From NCBI GenBank assembly GCA_046348545.1, contig JAXMEB010000002.1, forward strand, positions 186,001-250,000: a DNA stretch of 64,000 nt. The letters run 5' to 3'. Position numbers and translations under genes: made by a program. Below, piece by piece: positions 1 to 13,007 of the stretch; within the stretch, counting starts at the first letter, position 1, and every line of letters starts with the position of its first letter. The notes under the pieces were generated by a model. That model did no database searches. It worked only from the letters and a program-made list of their open reading frames with translations, and had not been told where the DNA came from. This DNA is from JAXMEB01 sp046348545. Lineage in GTDB: Bacteria > Pseudomonadota > Gammaproteobacteria > Berkiellales > Berkiellaceae.

Positions 1-554
1 GGTCCTCCTTCGCCACCATTCATCAAATCATCAGACCTAAAATCATATACAGTGGTGATGCCGGTGAGATCGGCAAGCATTTGTCCGTCTCCAATTTGAA
101 CAGTATACACTTCAGAATGACTTTGTGTTCTAGCAATAGAGGGGGGCAAGTGTGTGCAGGTTTGGCCATGGAATCCAATGAGATCAATTTTCTTTAAATC
201 ATAGCTTTCAGGGATCTCGAGTGTGCGTGCATGCTTTATTAAACCGTGTATCGCATTGGAGACAAAGGCCATATATTCTTGTAGTAGCATATCAAAGCTA
301 AATGCTTGGTGATTCGGAGCATATTGATATTGCGCTGCTATCATATGCATGTTGCCGCGAGCTTGCGTAATAGCATATCTTAAATTTTGAAGTGCGTGAA
401 ATAACCAGTCAGGGATAGGTAGACTATAAAACGCAAGATCAATGATTTTGCCTGAATCATGAAATGCAGTCAGAACGACATCAGCAGCATCCAATGAATT
501 GCCAGTCATGACGCCTATGCATAATAAATGATCTTTTTTAAGGGGCTCATTCAT
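1..554 (-). CDS. anmK: anhydro-N-acetylmuramic acid kinase, partial (C-terminus outside window)
   Basis: The minus-strand reading frame starts at the ATG at 552-554 and runs off the left edge, giving about 184 residues. It shows the family's N-terminal phosphate loop in a diverged form (IGVMTGNSLDAAD, where most members have MSGTSLDGVD), then GFHGQT, then VQIGDGQMLADLTGITTVYD and DFRSDDLMNGGEGGP. These are the successive blocks of AnmK, which phosphorylates and hydrolyses 1,6-anhydro-MurNAc in cytoplasmic peptidoglycan recycling. The neighbour on the same strand is mepM, and tyrS follows divergently, the order known in Pseudomonas. The altered first motif is odd but the rest fits well. Confidence 0.9.
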   Translation of the reverse strand, partial: MNEPLKKDHLLCIGVMTGNSLDAADVVLTAFHDSGKIIDLAFYSLPIPDWLFHALQNLRYAITQARGNMHMIAAQYQYAPNHQAFSFDMLLQEYMAFVSNAIHGLIKHARTLEIPESYDLKKIDLIGFHGQTCTHLPPSIARTQSHSEVYTVQIGDGQMLADLTGITTVYDFRSDDLMNGGEGG

Positions 555-626
555 TTTCTATTTTTGATCTTAAAATCCATACCTTTTGTTAGTGTAGACC
601 CAATTATTTAGGTAATGAATGCATGG

Positions 627-2060
627 TCATAAATCTGACTTTTCAAGCAAGGCGCGTGCGAGCATGACATCTTCTTTGACTCGGATGAGCTTATCTGTCT
701 CTTTGACCATCGCAAAGAATTGTTGGTCTTTGATCATTTCTCCTTGTCCACCACGGGGCAGCGCAACAGTCAGTGGATTCTGATGTGCGCCATTGATTCT
801 GAATTCGTAATGTAAATGGGGGCCAGTTGCAAGGCCAGATGAGCCGACGTATCCAATGATTTGTCCCTGTTTGACCATTTGGCCATTTCTCAAATTAGAT
901 GCAAAGCGTTGCATATGGCCATAGAGGGTTGAATATTTCGGACCATGTTGTAACTCGATCACATTCCCATAACCGCCTTTTTGCCCTAGAAAAGCTACAC
1001 GTCCCTCGCCAACGGCTCGAATTGGCGTACCTCTTGGTGCGGCATAATCTACTCCCCGATGTGCTCTAATTTTGTGTAATACAGGATGACGTCTTTGGAG
1101 ATTAAAATGAGAGCTAATCCGCGTATATTCGACGGGGTTTCTTGAAAAACTCTTTTGTAAGCTCTGACCGCTGGGAGTGAAGTACGCAGTTTTCCCATTT
1201 TTATCGGTATATCGCACGGCTTGGTATGTTTTACCGCGAACATTGAATTCTGCTCTTAAGATATTTCCGGTACCCACTTTTTTCCCATCAGCAAAATACT
1301 CCTCATAGAGTATTTTGAAGCTATCATTCGGATAGATATCCATTGCAAAATCGATATCGTAAGCAAAGATATCAGCAAGCGCCATGATGAGTTTATCGTT
1401 TAGTGAAGCTCGTTTCCCTGCCTGAAAAAGAGAGTCTGTGATCACAGCGGAGCCAAAACCAATTCGTTCTTCAATCTCCTTTTCATGTATGGCACTTTGA
1501 TAAGAGCCATCTTCTTGCAGCGCGATTTTTAATGTTTTAATAGGTGTGATGTGTTTTGAGAGCTCCGTGAGCTCTCCTTCAGGCGTAATATGGAAGCTTA
1601 GTACCTGGCCTGGAAAAATTTGCTCTAGCTCTTTAGTATGCTCAGAGTCTTGGATCATCTGATTTAATTGTTTTGTAGAAAGCCCTGCTTGGTTGAATAG
1701 TCTTGCGAGGTTATCGCCAGATTTAACTTGTAGGGTAACCCAAGATGATTCAAAAGAGGGTACTTCTAAGGCGGTGTCACTGAAAGGTTGAGAGATGTGA
1801 TCAGACTTATTTTTAATCGGAAATTCATCTAATGAAGGTAAGGTCGCGGTATGTTTGTTTTCCTTTAGTACAATTCGAGATGAGCGAGCAAGATCATCTG
1901 GTTTAGAAGTACTGGAGGAAATGTTGTAAAAATACACAAGCACAGACATTAAGAGAAAAGGAAAAAAGAACCTTCTAACTTTAGATCTTGATTTAGTTTT
2001 ATGGCTAACAAATGCTTGGCTGTGGCGTTTGTAATCAGATTTCACTTGTTGTTTTTGCAT
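627..2060 (-). CDS. mepM: murein DD-endopeptidase, LysM plus M23 peptidase
   Basis: 477 residues. A basic N-terminus is followed by a membrane anchor at about residues 31-47, so the enzyme should face the periplasm. A LysM/OapA-like domain lies at about 107-158. The C-terminal M23 (lysostaphin-type) domain at about 320-435 carries the zinc ligands H334 and D338 (HRGVD) and H417 (HLH), with the catalytic-region H382 (LYGH). The family cleaves D-Ala-mDAP crosslinks to allow insertion of new peptidoglycan. It lies next to anmK, which recycles the released fragments, so the two form a cell-wall pair. All catalytic residues are present and the length is normal for MepM/YebA proteins. Divergent from tyrS across a 190-bp intergenic stretch. 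Confidence 0.93.
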   Translation of the reverse strand: MQKQQVKSDYKRHSQAFVSHKTKSRSKVRRFFFPFLLMSVLVYFYNISSSTSKPDDLARSSRIVLKENKHTATLPSLDEFPIKNKSDHISQPFSDTALEVPSFESSWVTLQVKSGDNLARLFNQAGLSTKQLNQMIQDSEHTKELEQIFPGQVLSFHITPEGELTELSKHITPIKTLKIALQEDGSYQSAIHEKEIEERIGFGSAVITDSLFQAGKRASLNDKLIMALADIFAYDIDFAMDIYPNDSFKILYEEYFADGKKVGTGNILRAEFNVRGKTYQAVRYTDKNGKTAYFTPSGQSLQKSFSRNPVEYTRISSHFNLQRRHPVLHKIRAHRGVDYAAPRGTPIRAVGEGRVAFLGQKGGYGNVIELQHGPKYSTLYGHMQRFASNLRNGQMVKQGQIIGYVGSSGLATGPHLHYEFRINGAHQNPLTVALPRGGQGEMIKDQQFFAMVKETDKLIRVKEDVMLARALLEKSDL

Positions 2061-2250
2061 GAAATTCGGGTGGCTTCCTAGTTTAAAACTAGCTGTCGCT
2101 AGGGCAATGTCAATCTTTCCTCGACAGCGTGGATATAAAATGGGATATTTGTTGCTTTAAAAATAAGCCTTTAGCTTTTTTTGCCTGAGTTATTGTAATA
2201 GAAAATTTCTCTAGAACCTAACGCGTATTTCATAATGAGGCACTATACGC

Positions 2251-3474
2251 ATGAGTAGTATTGAAGACCAGATCCGAGTTCTCCTTCGCGGAGTAGAAGA
2301 GATAATTTCAGAAGATGAGCTTAGATCTCGTTTGAAAGAAGGGCACCCTTTACGAGTCAAGGCTGGATTTGATCCAACAGCGCCTGATCTTCATTTAGGT
2401 CACACGGTGCTTATTAATAAGATGAAGCAATTTCAAGATTTTGGTCATGAAGTCATCTTTCTGATTGGAGATTTTACAGGCCGGATCGGAGATCCAACTG
2501 GTAAGAATGTGACGCGGCCGCCTCTCTCAAACGAAGAGGTCTTGGAGAATGCCCGGACCTACGAGCGGCAAATTTTCAAAATCTTGGATCCGTCGAAGAC
2601 CCAGATCCGAATGAATAGTGAATGGCTAGATAAGATCAGTGGGCAAGATCTCATTCGATTGGCAGCAAAGCATACTGTAGCGCGCATGTTAGAGCGCGAT
2701 GATTTTCAAAAGCGTTATAGTGGTAATCAACCCATTGCTATTCATGAATTCTTGTACCCGATTTTACAGGGATATGATTCAGTTGTATTAAAGTCAGACA
2801 TTGAGCTTGGTGGAACAGATCAGAAATTTAATCTTTTGATGGGGCGTGAAAGCCAAAAGAATCATGGGGTGGCGCCTCAAATTGTCATGATGATGCCATT
2901 GATAGAAGGGTTAGATGGCAAACAAAAAATGTCTAAATCCCTCAATAATTACATTGGGATAGCAGAACCGGCTCGCCAGATGTTTGGAAAGGTGATGTCG
3001 ATTTCTGATGATTTGATGTGGCGTTATTATGATTGCCTGAGCTTGAAGTCAGCTGACGAGTTGACTTCTATCAAAGATATGGTTCGAGGTGGGGGCAATC
3101 CTCGCGATGCTAAAATAAAGTTAGCCGAAGAGATAGTTGAGCGCTTTCATGGGGCTAATGCTGTTCTAGAGGCTCGAGAAGGTTTTTTTTCCTTGTTCCA
3201 AAAGAAAGAGACGCCTGACGATCTGGTATTGCAAACGCTAGTTGTTGACCACGAAGGTTTAGCTTTGCCGAATGCCCTCAAAGAATTGGGCCTTACAGAT
3301 AGTACTTCAGATGCAATGCGAATGATTAAGCAAGGCGCAGTTAAGATAGATAGCAAAGTTATTACAGACAAGAGTACCGCTTTAAAGCCAGGATGTGAGG
3401 TAGTTATCCAAGTTGGCAAGCGACGTTTTGCAAGAGTTAAAATAGAGGCGGCGCAACACACAAAGATGAAATAA
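2251..3474 (+). CDS. tyrS: tyrosyl-tRNA synthetase
   Basis: 407 residues, full length. The class I signature is HLGH at residues 48-51 and the KMSKS loop lies near residue 226. The GDFTGRIGDPTGK segment and a C-terminal S4-like RNA-binding domain (about 335-400) identify the longer TyrRS type common in Pseudomonas and Legionella rather than the E. coli type. It charges tRNA-Tyr in the cytoplasm. The start ATG has a GAGG motif about 10 bases upstream. It is followed directly by the rRNA operon, an arrangement also known in Pseudomonas. tRNA-Tyr itself lies at 13227-13311. Confidence 0.95.
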   Translation: MSSIEDQIRVLLRGVEEIISEDELRSRLKEGHPLRVKAGFDPTAPDLHLGHTVLINKMKQFQDFGHEVIFLIGDFTGRIGDPTGKNVTRPPLSNEEVLENARTYERQIFKILDPSKTQIRMNSEWLDKISGQDLIRLAAKHTVARMLERDDFQKRYSGNQPIAIHEFLYPILQGYDSVVLKSDIELGGTDQKFNLLMGRESQKNHGVAPQIVMMMPLIEGLDGKQKMSKSLNNYIGIAEPARQMFGKVMSISDDLMWRYYDCLSLKSADELTSIKDMVRGGGNPRDAKIKLAEEIVERFHGANAVLEAREGFFSLFQKKETPDDLVLQTLVVDHEGLALPNALKELGLTDSTSDAMRMIKQGAVKIDSKVITDKSTALKPGCEVVIQVGKRRFARVKIEAAQHTKMK

Positions 3475-3556
3475 TCATGTTGACACTGAAATGGAAAGGC
3501 GTAGAATGCACAGTCCTAGCGGGGACAAATTGATTGAAAAGCGAAAATAAATAAGC

Positions 3557-3584
3557 TTGACAATCAGGGTGTTAAGTGTAAAAT
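3557..3584 (+). promoter_or_regulatory. rRNA operon promoter
   Basis: Perfect -35 TTGACA (3557-3562), 16-bp spacer and -10 TAAAAT (3579-3584), about 160 bp upstream of 16S. This is the only strong sigma70-like box in the tyrS-16S gap. Transcription start is expected near 3591. Confidence 0.75.
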
Positions 3585-3614
3585 CACACCGCTAAACGAA
3601 CTAGAGATAGTTCA

Positions 3615-3626
3615 GCTCTTTAACAA
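3615..3626 (+). promoter_or_regulatory. boxA antitermination site in the rrn leader
   Basis: GCTCTTTAACAA matches the E. coli rrn boxA core, which is bound by NusB/NusE for antitermination. An identical copy lies between tRNA-Ala and 23S (5692-5703). Confidence 0.85.
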
Positions 3627-3741
3627 GTAAAAGACTAAAAGACCATGAAAAGTGTGTGGGCGCGAATGAGAGGATATATAAGAAATTATCCTTGATATAT
3701 TCGAGTCAATAGACGATGAGTTTATAGTGAGGAGTTAGGAA

Positions 3742-5281
<1,540 letters not shown>

Positions 5282-5310
5282 TCAATTAAAAATTTAAACA
5301 CTCAATGTGA

Positions 5311-5440
5311 TTGGATGTTTAGATAAGGCGCTGAGCTTTAAGCGTTAGGTATGTTCGAAAGTGCATAGCGAGCGTGAGGAGTGAAAGCGAAGAAGTTTGA
5401 ACTTCAAGCATAATGAGTGCTCTTGTTCGTGCTCACACAC
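5311..5440 (+). repeat. imperfect hairpin in the 16S-tRNA spacer
   Basis: A stretch with AAGGCGCTGAG followed by GCGAAGAAG motifs, similar in plan to the hairpins at 5866-5957 and 9040-9132. It may be part of the rRNA processing stem. The similarity is weak. Confidence 0.3.
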
Positions 5441-5452
5441 ATTTCATGGTTT

Positions 5453-5529
<77 letters not shown>

Positions 5530-5555
5530 GTGCGTCTAAAAAAATTAGCGATAGA

Positions 5556-5631
5556 GGGGCTGTAGCTCAGCTGGGAGAGCACCTGCTTTGCACGCAGGGG
5601 GTCGTCGGTTCGATCCCGTCCAGCTCCACCA
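5556..5631 (+). tRNA. alaT: tRNA-Ala (TGC)
   Basis: 76 nt with encoded CCA. Acceptor GGGGCTG pairs with CAGCTCC, and the anticodon is TGC within CTTTGCACG. Second tRNA of the rRNA spacer. Confidence 0.97.
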
Positions 5632-5691
5632 CCCTATTCTAAAGTTTTGGGTGGCGCATTAGAAAAAAGAATTATAAAAGTTTTAGTCTTA

Positions 5692-5703
5692 GCTCTTTAA
5701 CAA
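5692..5703 (+). promoter_or_regulatory. boxA antitermination site before 23S
   Basis: GCTCTTTAACAA, identical to the leader boxA. A second boxA before 23S is a known feature of rrn operons and re-arms antitermination. Confidence 0.85.
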
Positions 5704-5865
5704 AATAGTGATTAACTGAATGCTGTATTCATTCATAGCAAGTAAATAGCAATATTTACTGTTAGAAATATTTAGCGCGAGTTCAAAATTAAGCGGTGAA
5801 TGTGATTTCGAAAGAAGTTGCATTAAATATCGACTTGAAATGCGCTCACAGCAGTTAAAATTTAG

Positions 5866-5957
5866 GCGCGGCGCCGAGTTATGAGTGAGACGAAGTGTAC
5901 ATTAGTACATGAGGAGCGCGAATTAACGAAGGCAACAAAGCATAAATTTTAAATGTG
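5866..5957 (+). repeat. palindromic hairpin before 23S
   Basis: Outer arms AAAATTTA / TAAATTTT enclose GGCGCGGCGCCGAG, a central GTGTACATTAGTACATGA turn and AACGAAGGCAACA. The core words (GGCGCCGAG, TGTAC-n-GTACATGA, CGAAGGCAAC) are shared with the TATACCC-type mobile element described elsewhere in this annotation, although the outer ends differ. Confidence 0.5.
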
Positions 5958-5973
5958 AAGAGCGGAGCCCTTT

Positions 5974-5983
5974 AGGGCTATAT

Positions 5984-5990
<7 letters not shown>
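5974..5990 (+). promoter_or_regulatory. 5' strand of the 23S processing stem
   Basis: AGGGCTATATGATCAAG pairs perfectly over 17 bp with CTTGATCATATAGCCCT at 8881-8897, closing the 23S precursor loop. This is the expected RNase III substrate. Confidence 0.8.
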
Positions 5991-8888
<2,898 letters not shown>

Positions 8889-9039
8889 TATAGCCCTAAG
8901 TGGCTAATGAGCTCCGCTAACGAATGAAATATCGCCTAAGTTAATCACTTTATGTTAATGAGCTAATTTTTTTTAAAGTTTAAACTCTACGCAATAAAAC
9001 ATTTAAATGCGAAGAGAATAGAATTGGTCACAGCAGCTG

Positions 9040-9132
9040 AGTTTTAGACAAGGCGCTAAGTTTAGAGTGCGAAGAATGTACATTAGCTACATGACAAGCA
9101 CGAAAAACAAAAGCAACGCAGTATAAAACTTA
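9040..9132 (+). repeat. palindromic hairpin between 23S and 5S
   Basis: Outer arms GAGTTTTA / TAAAACTT surround CAAGGCGCTAAG, a centre ATGTACATTAGCTACATGA and AAAGCAACG. Same plan as the hairpin before 23S. No gene lies in this 23S-5S spacer. Confidence 0.5.
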
Positions 9133-9153
9133 AGATGCGAAGACCCACCGGTT

Positions 9154-9273
9154 TGCCTGGTGATGATAGCGTGTTGGTACCACCCGATCCCTTTTCGAAC
9201 TCGGTCGTGAAACAACACCGCGCCGATGATAGTGTGAGGTCTCCTCATGCCAAAGTAGGTCAACGCCAGGCAT
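9154..9273 (+). rRNA. rrf: 5S ribosomal RNA
   Basis: About 119 nt. The terminal helix is TGCCTGG / CCAGGCA, with the conserved CCCGATCCCTTTTCGAACTC and GCGCCGATGATAGTGTG blocks. Last gene of the rRNA operon. Confidence 0.95.
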
Positions 9274-9281
9274 CATTTTTC

Positions 9282-9318
9282 AAACCCCTTAGGAGAGCTC
9301 CTCAGGGGTTTTTTTTTG
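9282..9318 (+). terminator. rRNA operon terminator
   Basis: Inverted repeat AAACCCCTTAGGAG / CTCCTCAGGGGTTT with a 4-base loop, followed by a run of T. It lies just after 5S. Confidence 0.9.
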
Positions 9319-9427
9319 ACCTCATTTTTAGTCTCGTTTGATTTTAAATTAGTTGATATGCACGCCTGAACTAATATCAGATCGCTTGGTCTCATGGTTA
9401 TGATTTCTTTGAGATGGGGTGATTTTG

Positions 9428-11128
9428 ATGCCGGAAGATCAAGTGGAAGATCAAGAAGGAAAAGGAAAGCGAAAGGAGGAGTTGCAAGCAATATTGAATA
9501 GTGCCCAAACAGATTTTAATGCTATAGCCCAACGAGGTCTTGATGATATAGATTTTCAGCTTTCTTTTTTCTATCTTTCTGATCTGGAGCTATCTGATGA
9601 TGTCCAAAAAGATGTTGATAAACAAATTAAAGAACATCTTGATGATCACGAAGGTGGGGCGCTCAATGAAAATGAAAAAACTTTTTATCGCGATTTTATT
9701 CTGCAAGCTACATTTATTCATGAATATTATTCTAAAGAGCTTTCAGAAGAGCAAAAGGCTGATTTAAAAAAAGAAATGAGCCTTTTGCGTGAAGCGTTAA
9801 ACGGAAAACCTATTGCCGACTTGAAAATGCAATTTAAAGAGGTGGTGATCAAGCTTTCAAGCAAGGAGCTTAATGACGATGCAAAAGGGAAATTAAAGGA
9901 AGTCAATGAAGAGTTCGAAAAGAGAAAGGATTTATTTGAAACAGTCTTCCTAAGAGGTGATCAATATCCCCAAGACCCTAAAGAAAAAATATTGTATATG
10001 AAAACAAAGGTGCCTTTAGGAAAAATATTAGACTATGGTGGGACTTCCGAGGTATTCCAACCTATTGAATTCCCTGCTGAATTTGGCACCAATACGACTA
10101 TTGGTGGAATGCGTTGTAACGCCATGAATGCCCTGTCAGTGAGACTAGCTACATTGGATCAAGCTGCTAATAACAATAAGGTATACCCACAACAGATGAT
10201 TTTTCGGGTAGGCGCCGAGCGTTCGAGTCGCAGGAGTGTACACAAAGTACATGACTGCGGTGAGAATCGCGAAGGCAACAACCCCGAAAATTCAGCTGTG
10301 AAGGGTATATTATCAATATTTAAGACCTGTTATACGTTGCAAGGTGAATTGAATAATCTCCGTGGCACATTTCAAAACAGTTTAAAACATTTAGAGGAAG
10401 AGGACTTTGATTTAGAGGACTTTGATTCAATCCTTAGAGAGAACATAGTGTCTAACCTCTCTAAATCTATTGCTCTTGAAGGACAAGTTTCTGGAAGTTT
10501 AACCGGAAAAATGCAGAAAAATCTCGATGACTTTAACAAATTCTATTCGAATAGTGCCCAAAGTGAACTTTCAGGTCATGATGAAATTGAGGGATTCTAT
10601 GCTACTAGCAACCAAAGTGAACTTTCAGGTGTAAGAAAATTCATAACACAGAGCTTTGAAAAATTAATCAACACGAGCATAGGTGTCGTTGCTGGATTCT
10701 TGGAGCGTAGCGCGGCAACATCTAGACAGAAACAGCAAATGGAGCTTTTGGTCGATGACCTTGCAGAAAATTTCGATAAGCTTAAAGTATCGAAAGATAC
10801 CTCTTTGGAGAGAATTAAAGATTTAAACGGCAAACTAAAGATCATGCAAAAACGCATGGAGCGAGGTATTGATCCTTTTTCCGAGAAATTGCACAGTAGA
10901 ATTTCTGTATTAGAGTACGAAATGGAGACATGGATGGTTCAGAAGCAACGCGCTTTGAGGCGCGAAGCTTCAAGACAAGTCCCATTAGAAACGGATTCTC
11001 CTAAGAAGTCTTTAACAAGACTGTTTGAGCTCAGTTTGCGTGGTAATGTGAGAGAATTGCTTCATGGAACAGGAAAGAATGGCCAAGGAAAGAAAAGACT
11101 AGCAGGGACACCGAAAAAAAAGACTTAA
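9428..11128 (+). CDS. coiled-coil protein of unknown function with an in-frame palindromic element
   Basis: About 566 residues from the ATG at 9428, preferred over the GTG at 9419 because GATGGGGTGA stands at ribosome-binding distance. No recognised family. The protein is charged and rich in Glu, Lys and Leu with long helical, probably coiled-coil stretches (about 90-200 and 420-510) and a basic Lys/Arg/Thr tail. It has no signal peptide or membrane segment. The peptide word QSELSG occurs twice, 21 residues apart (about residues 377 and 398). Residues 253-294 are exactly one copy of the TATACCC element read without a stop. It lies alone between the rRNA terminator and its own terminator. It could be a secreted effector of an intracellular bacterium, but only the composition suggests that. 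Confidence 0.8.
   Translation: MPEDQVEDQEGKGKRKEELQAILNSAQTDFNAIAQRGLDDIDFQLSFFYLSDLELSDDVQKDVDKQIKEHLDDHEGGALNENEKTFYRDFILQATFIHEYYSKELSEEQKADLKKEMSLLREALNGKPIADLKMQFKEVVIKLSSKELNDDAKGKLKEVNEEFEKRKDLFETVFLRGDQYPQDPKEKILYMKTKVPLGKILDYGGTSEVFQPIEFPAEFGTNTTIGGMRCNAMNALSVRLATLDQAANNNKVYPQQMIFRVGAERSSRRSVHKVHDCGENREGNNPENSAVKGILSIFKTCYTLQGELNNLRGTFQNSLKHLEEEDFDLEDFDSILRENIVSNLSKSIALEGQVSGSLTGKMQKNLDDFNKFYSNSAQSELSGHDEIEGFYATSNQSELSGVRKFITQSFEKLINTSIGVVAGFLERSAATSRQKQQMELLVDDLAENFDKLKVSKDTSLERIKDLNGKLKIMQKRMERGIDPFSEKLHSRISVLEYEMETWMVQKQRALRREASRQVPLETDSPKKSLTRLFELSLRGNVRELLHGTGKNGQGKKRLAGTPKKKT
10182..10309 (+). mobile_element. TATACCC palindromic element, full copy, in frame inside a gene
   Basis: 128 bp from TATACCC to GGGTATA. 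The outer about 28 bp are inverted repeats (left CAACAGATGATTTTTCGGG, right CCCCGAAAATTCAGCTGTG) and the centre is a hairpin GTGTAC-ACAAA-GTACATGA flanked by CGCAG / CTGCG. With TA as duplicated target the insertion adds 126 bp. Translated here as 42 codons beginning YPQQMIFRVGAERSS and ending PENSAVKGI. Confidence 0.85.
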
Positions 11129-11153
11129 AAACCCACCGAATAGCGGGTTTTTT
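11128..11153 (+). terminator. terminator after the coiled-coil gene
   Basis: AAAACCC / GGGTTTT stem followed by T residues, overlapping the stop codon of the upstream gene. Confidence 0.7.
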
Positions 11154-11159
11154 ATTTAA

Positions 11160-11432
11160 GAAACCTCAGTTCGGGGTTTTTTGGGAACTATCGTCATCCC
11201 GCACAGCGGTCATCACACGAAGTGTGTAGCGTCTGATGCGGGATCCAGACTTTTATCAAATCTCAGCTAATCATTTGATTGCTGATATTTTTAAAGGCTG
11301 AATCGCATAAGCGGCCAAGGCCGCGTGAATACTAGATTCCGCATCACACGCTGCGCACTTCGTGCGCTTATCGCTGTGCGGAATGACGTCATTACAAAGC
11401 AACCCTGCCTTCAAAAACTCCGAACTGAGGTT
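11160..11432. repeat. inverted-repeat block, two arms of a dispersed hairpin repeat
   Basis: The left arm (11160-11272) starts AAACCTCAGTTCGGGG and contains CATCCCGCACAGCGGTCATC; the right arm (about 11310-11432) is its diverged reverse complement ending CGAACTGAGGTTT. Each arm holds a smaller hairpin around ACACGAAGTGTGT or GCGCACTTCGTGCGC. The left arm recurs almost exactly, reversed, at 50527-50636. No gene is seen here. The block probably ends transcription of the peptide gene at 11448. Confidence 0.75.
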
Positions 11433-11447
11433 TAAGAAGTTAAGGCT

Positions 11448-11759
11448 TTATTGAGCTAACGTTGTGGCACGGCATTGCAATCCAACGATTAAACCGTTGG
11501 CAAGTCCGACATGTAGGCCAGCATAAGCGCCAAGTGCGCCACCCAGTATGCTACATGCGATGATGCCAGGACCTTGACGTTCAAGCCCGATAATAGCGCC
11601 TAAGAATGCGCCTATAGTACCTAAAGCTATAGCTGACCCAACGAAAGCGATATGTTCCTTCGTTTGACAGTCGGCATATTTATCGGCTACGACAATAATA
11701 GGTTGAGCATTCTCGCCACCAGAGATATTGGTTAGTTCATTTAAGGATAATGTTTTCAT
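11448..11759 (-). CDS. double-glycine leader peptide, bacteriocin-like, glycine-rich
   Basis: 103 residues. The N-terminus MKTLSLNELTNISGG is a textbook double-glycine leader, the sort removed by C39-peptidase ABC exporters. The mature part has two hydrophobic Gly/Ala-rich segments (about residues 41-58 and 66-92) with repeated small-xxx-small spacing (GAFLGAIIG, GGALGAYAGLHVG), typical of class II bacteriocin-like peptides that insert in membranes, and three Cys. The start has AGGATGG a few bases upstream. No transporter, immunity gene or processing peptidase is seen within the window, so export would depend on genes elsewhere. A second double-glycine peptide lies at about 44175-44438. Confidence 0.75.
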   Translation of the reverse strand: MKTLSLNELTNISGGENAQPIIVVADKYADCQTKEHIAFVGSAIALGTIGAFLGAIIGLERQGPGIIACSILGGALGAYAGLHVGLANGLIVGLQCRATTLAQ

Positions 11760-11931
11760 TAGTCCATCCTTTTGTGTATATGTTAGTTGATTCTCTAAAA
11801 TGTAGAGCTGGTAGTGTAACTGTATAGCGGGGGCGCTTCAATCTATAGATAAAATTCATTTTGCATGCTAACTGTTGACAACGCTCGTTTGTTTTAGGTA
11901 AAAGCATTAAAAGCTTAAATAATATTTAACT

Positions 11932-12960
11932 ATGCAACTAGCTTATGAGACTCTAAAGTTTCTTCATGATGGCTCATTTTATTCAGGGACTGATTTGGCC
12001 GTCCGTTTACGCGTCAGTCGTACCAGCATATGGAAAGCAATTCAATTTTTGCAAAGCTTAGGATTGGATATCTACGCTGTCCCAGGCAAGGGATATCGCT
12101 TAGCAGAGCCGCTGGAAATGCTAGATAAAAATAAGATCTCCAATGCGCTTTCTCCGGCTGTTATCAAGCGCATGTATCAATTAGATGTCTTGAACCTAAC
12201 AACTTCTACAAATGACTATGTAGCCCAAAGAGCCCATTCTCAAGCCTTATCCGCATTTGCGTGTGTTGCTGAAGGTCAAACCCAAGGGCGAGGACGACTG
12301 GGGCGAAAGTGGATATCACCATTTGGCACGAATTTATATTTTTCAATTTATTGGACTTTTCAGCTCAAACCTAGAGCTTTGTCCGGTTTGAGCCTTGCTG
12401 TTGGTGTTTCTGTTTTAAAAGCCATACAAATCCTGTCAAACAATCATGCCATACAATTGAAATGGCCTAATGATCTTTACTATCAAGATGCAAAACTGGG
12501 CGGTATCCTCGTTGAAATATTGCCGATGGCTAAAACCTGTCCTGATATGCAGACTGAAGCAGAATCTGCAGCCGTGATTGGAATTGGTATTAATGTCAGT
12601 GCTATCTCAGACGAATTAAAACCGGACGATAGAAAAATTGCCGCCTTATCTCAAGCCCTGGGGTATAAGCCATCGAGAAATAGTCTGGTTGCAGCGCTTT
12701 TGAATGAGCTCATTCCCGCTTTAGCGCAATTTCAAGCCGAGGGATTTTCTCCCTTTAAACAGATTTGGGATCTGCATGATTATCTTAGAGGTAAGCATAT
12801 TAGTTTGAACTTACCCAAAGGCGTGGTAAGCGGCGATGCACTCGGTGTCAATGAAAGAGGTGAGTTGTGCGTTGAAGTTGCCGGTCAAAAACAAGCCTTT
12901 CCGTGTGGTGAGGTGAGCACCCAACTCGAAAAAAATAGTGTGAAAAATTGCTATATATGA
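11932..12960 (+). CDS. birA: biotin-[acetyl-CoA-carboxylase] ligase / biotin operon repressor
   Basis: 342 residues with all BirA parts: an N-terminal winged helix (about 1-60, RLRVSRTSIWKAIQFL), the biotinyl-AMP loop GRGRLGR near residue 120, KWPND, KLGGILVE, and the C-terminal SH3-like domain. It activates biotin to biotinyl-5'-AMP and attaches it to AccB; the HTH suggests it also represses biotin genes. No coaX follows, unlike in many relatives; a tRNA cluster follows instead. The 170-bp gap upstream holds no other gene. Confidence 0.95.
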   Translation: MQLAYETLKFLHDGSFYSGTDLAVRLRVSRTSIWKAIQFLQSLGLDIYAVPGKGYRLAEPLEMLDKNKISNALSPAVIKRMYQLDVLNLTTSTNDYVAQRAHSQALSAFACVAEGQTQGRGRLGRKWISPFGTNLYFSIYWTFQLKPRALSGLSLAVGVSVLKAIQILSNNHAIQLKWPNDLYYQDAKLGGILVEILPMAKTCPDMQTEAESAAVIGIGINVSAISDELKPDDRKIAALSQALGYKPSRNSLVAALLNELIPALAQFQAEGFSPFKQIWDLHDYLRGKHISLNLPKGVVSGDALGVNERGELCVEVAGQKQAFPCGEVSTQLEKNSVKNCYI

Positions 12961-12963
12961 GCG

Positions 12964-12993
12964 TTGACAGTAGAATAACCCGATAAATTTGAT
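12964..12993 (+). promoter_or_regulatory. candidate promoter of the tRNA-tuf cluster
   Basis: Perfect TTGACA (12964-12969) just after the birA stop and a weak TTTGAT (12988-12993) at an 18-bp spacing, about 15 bp before tRNA-Thr. The -35 is strong and the -10 is poor. Confidence 0.5.
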
Positions 12994-13007
12994 ATGCAAG
13001 CTTGAGC

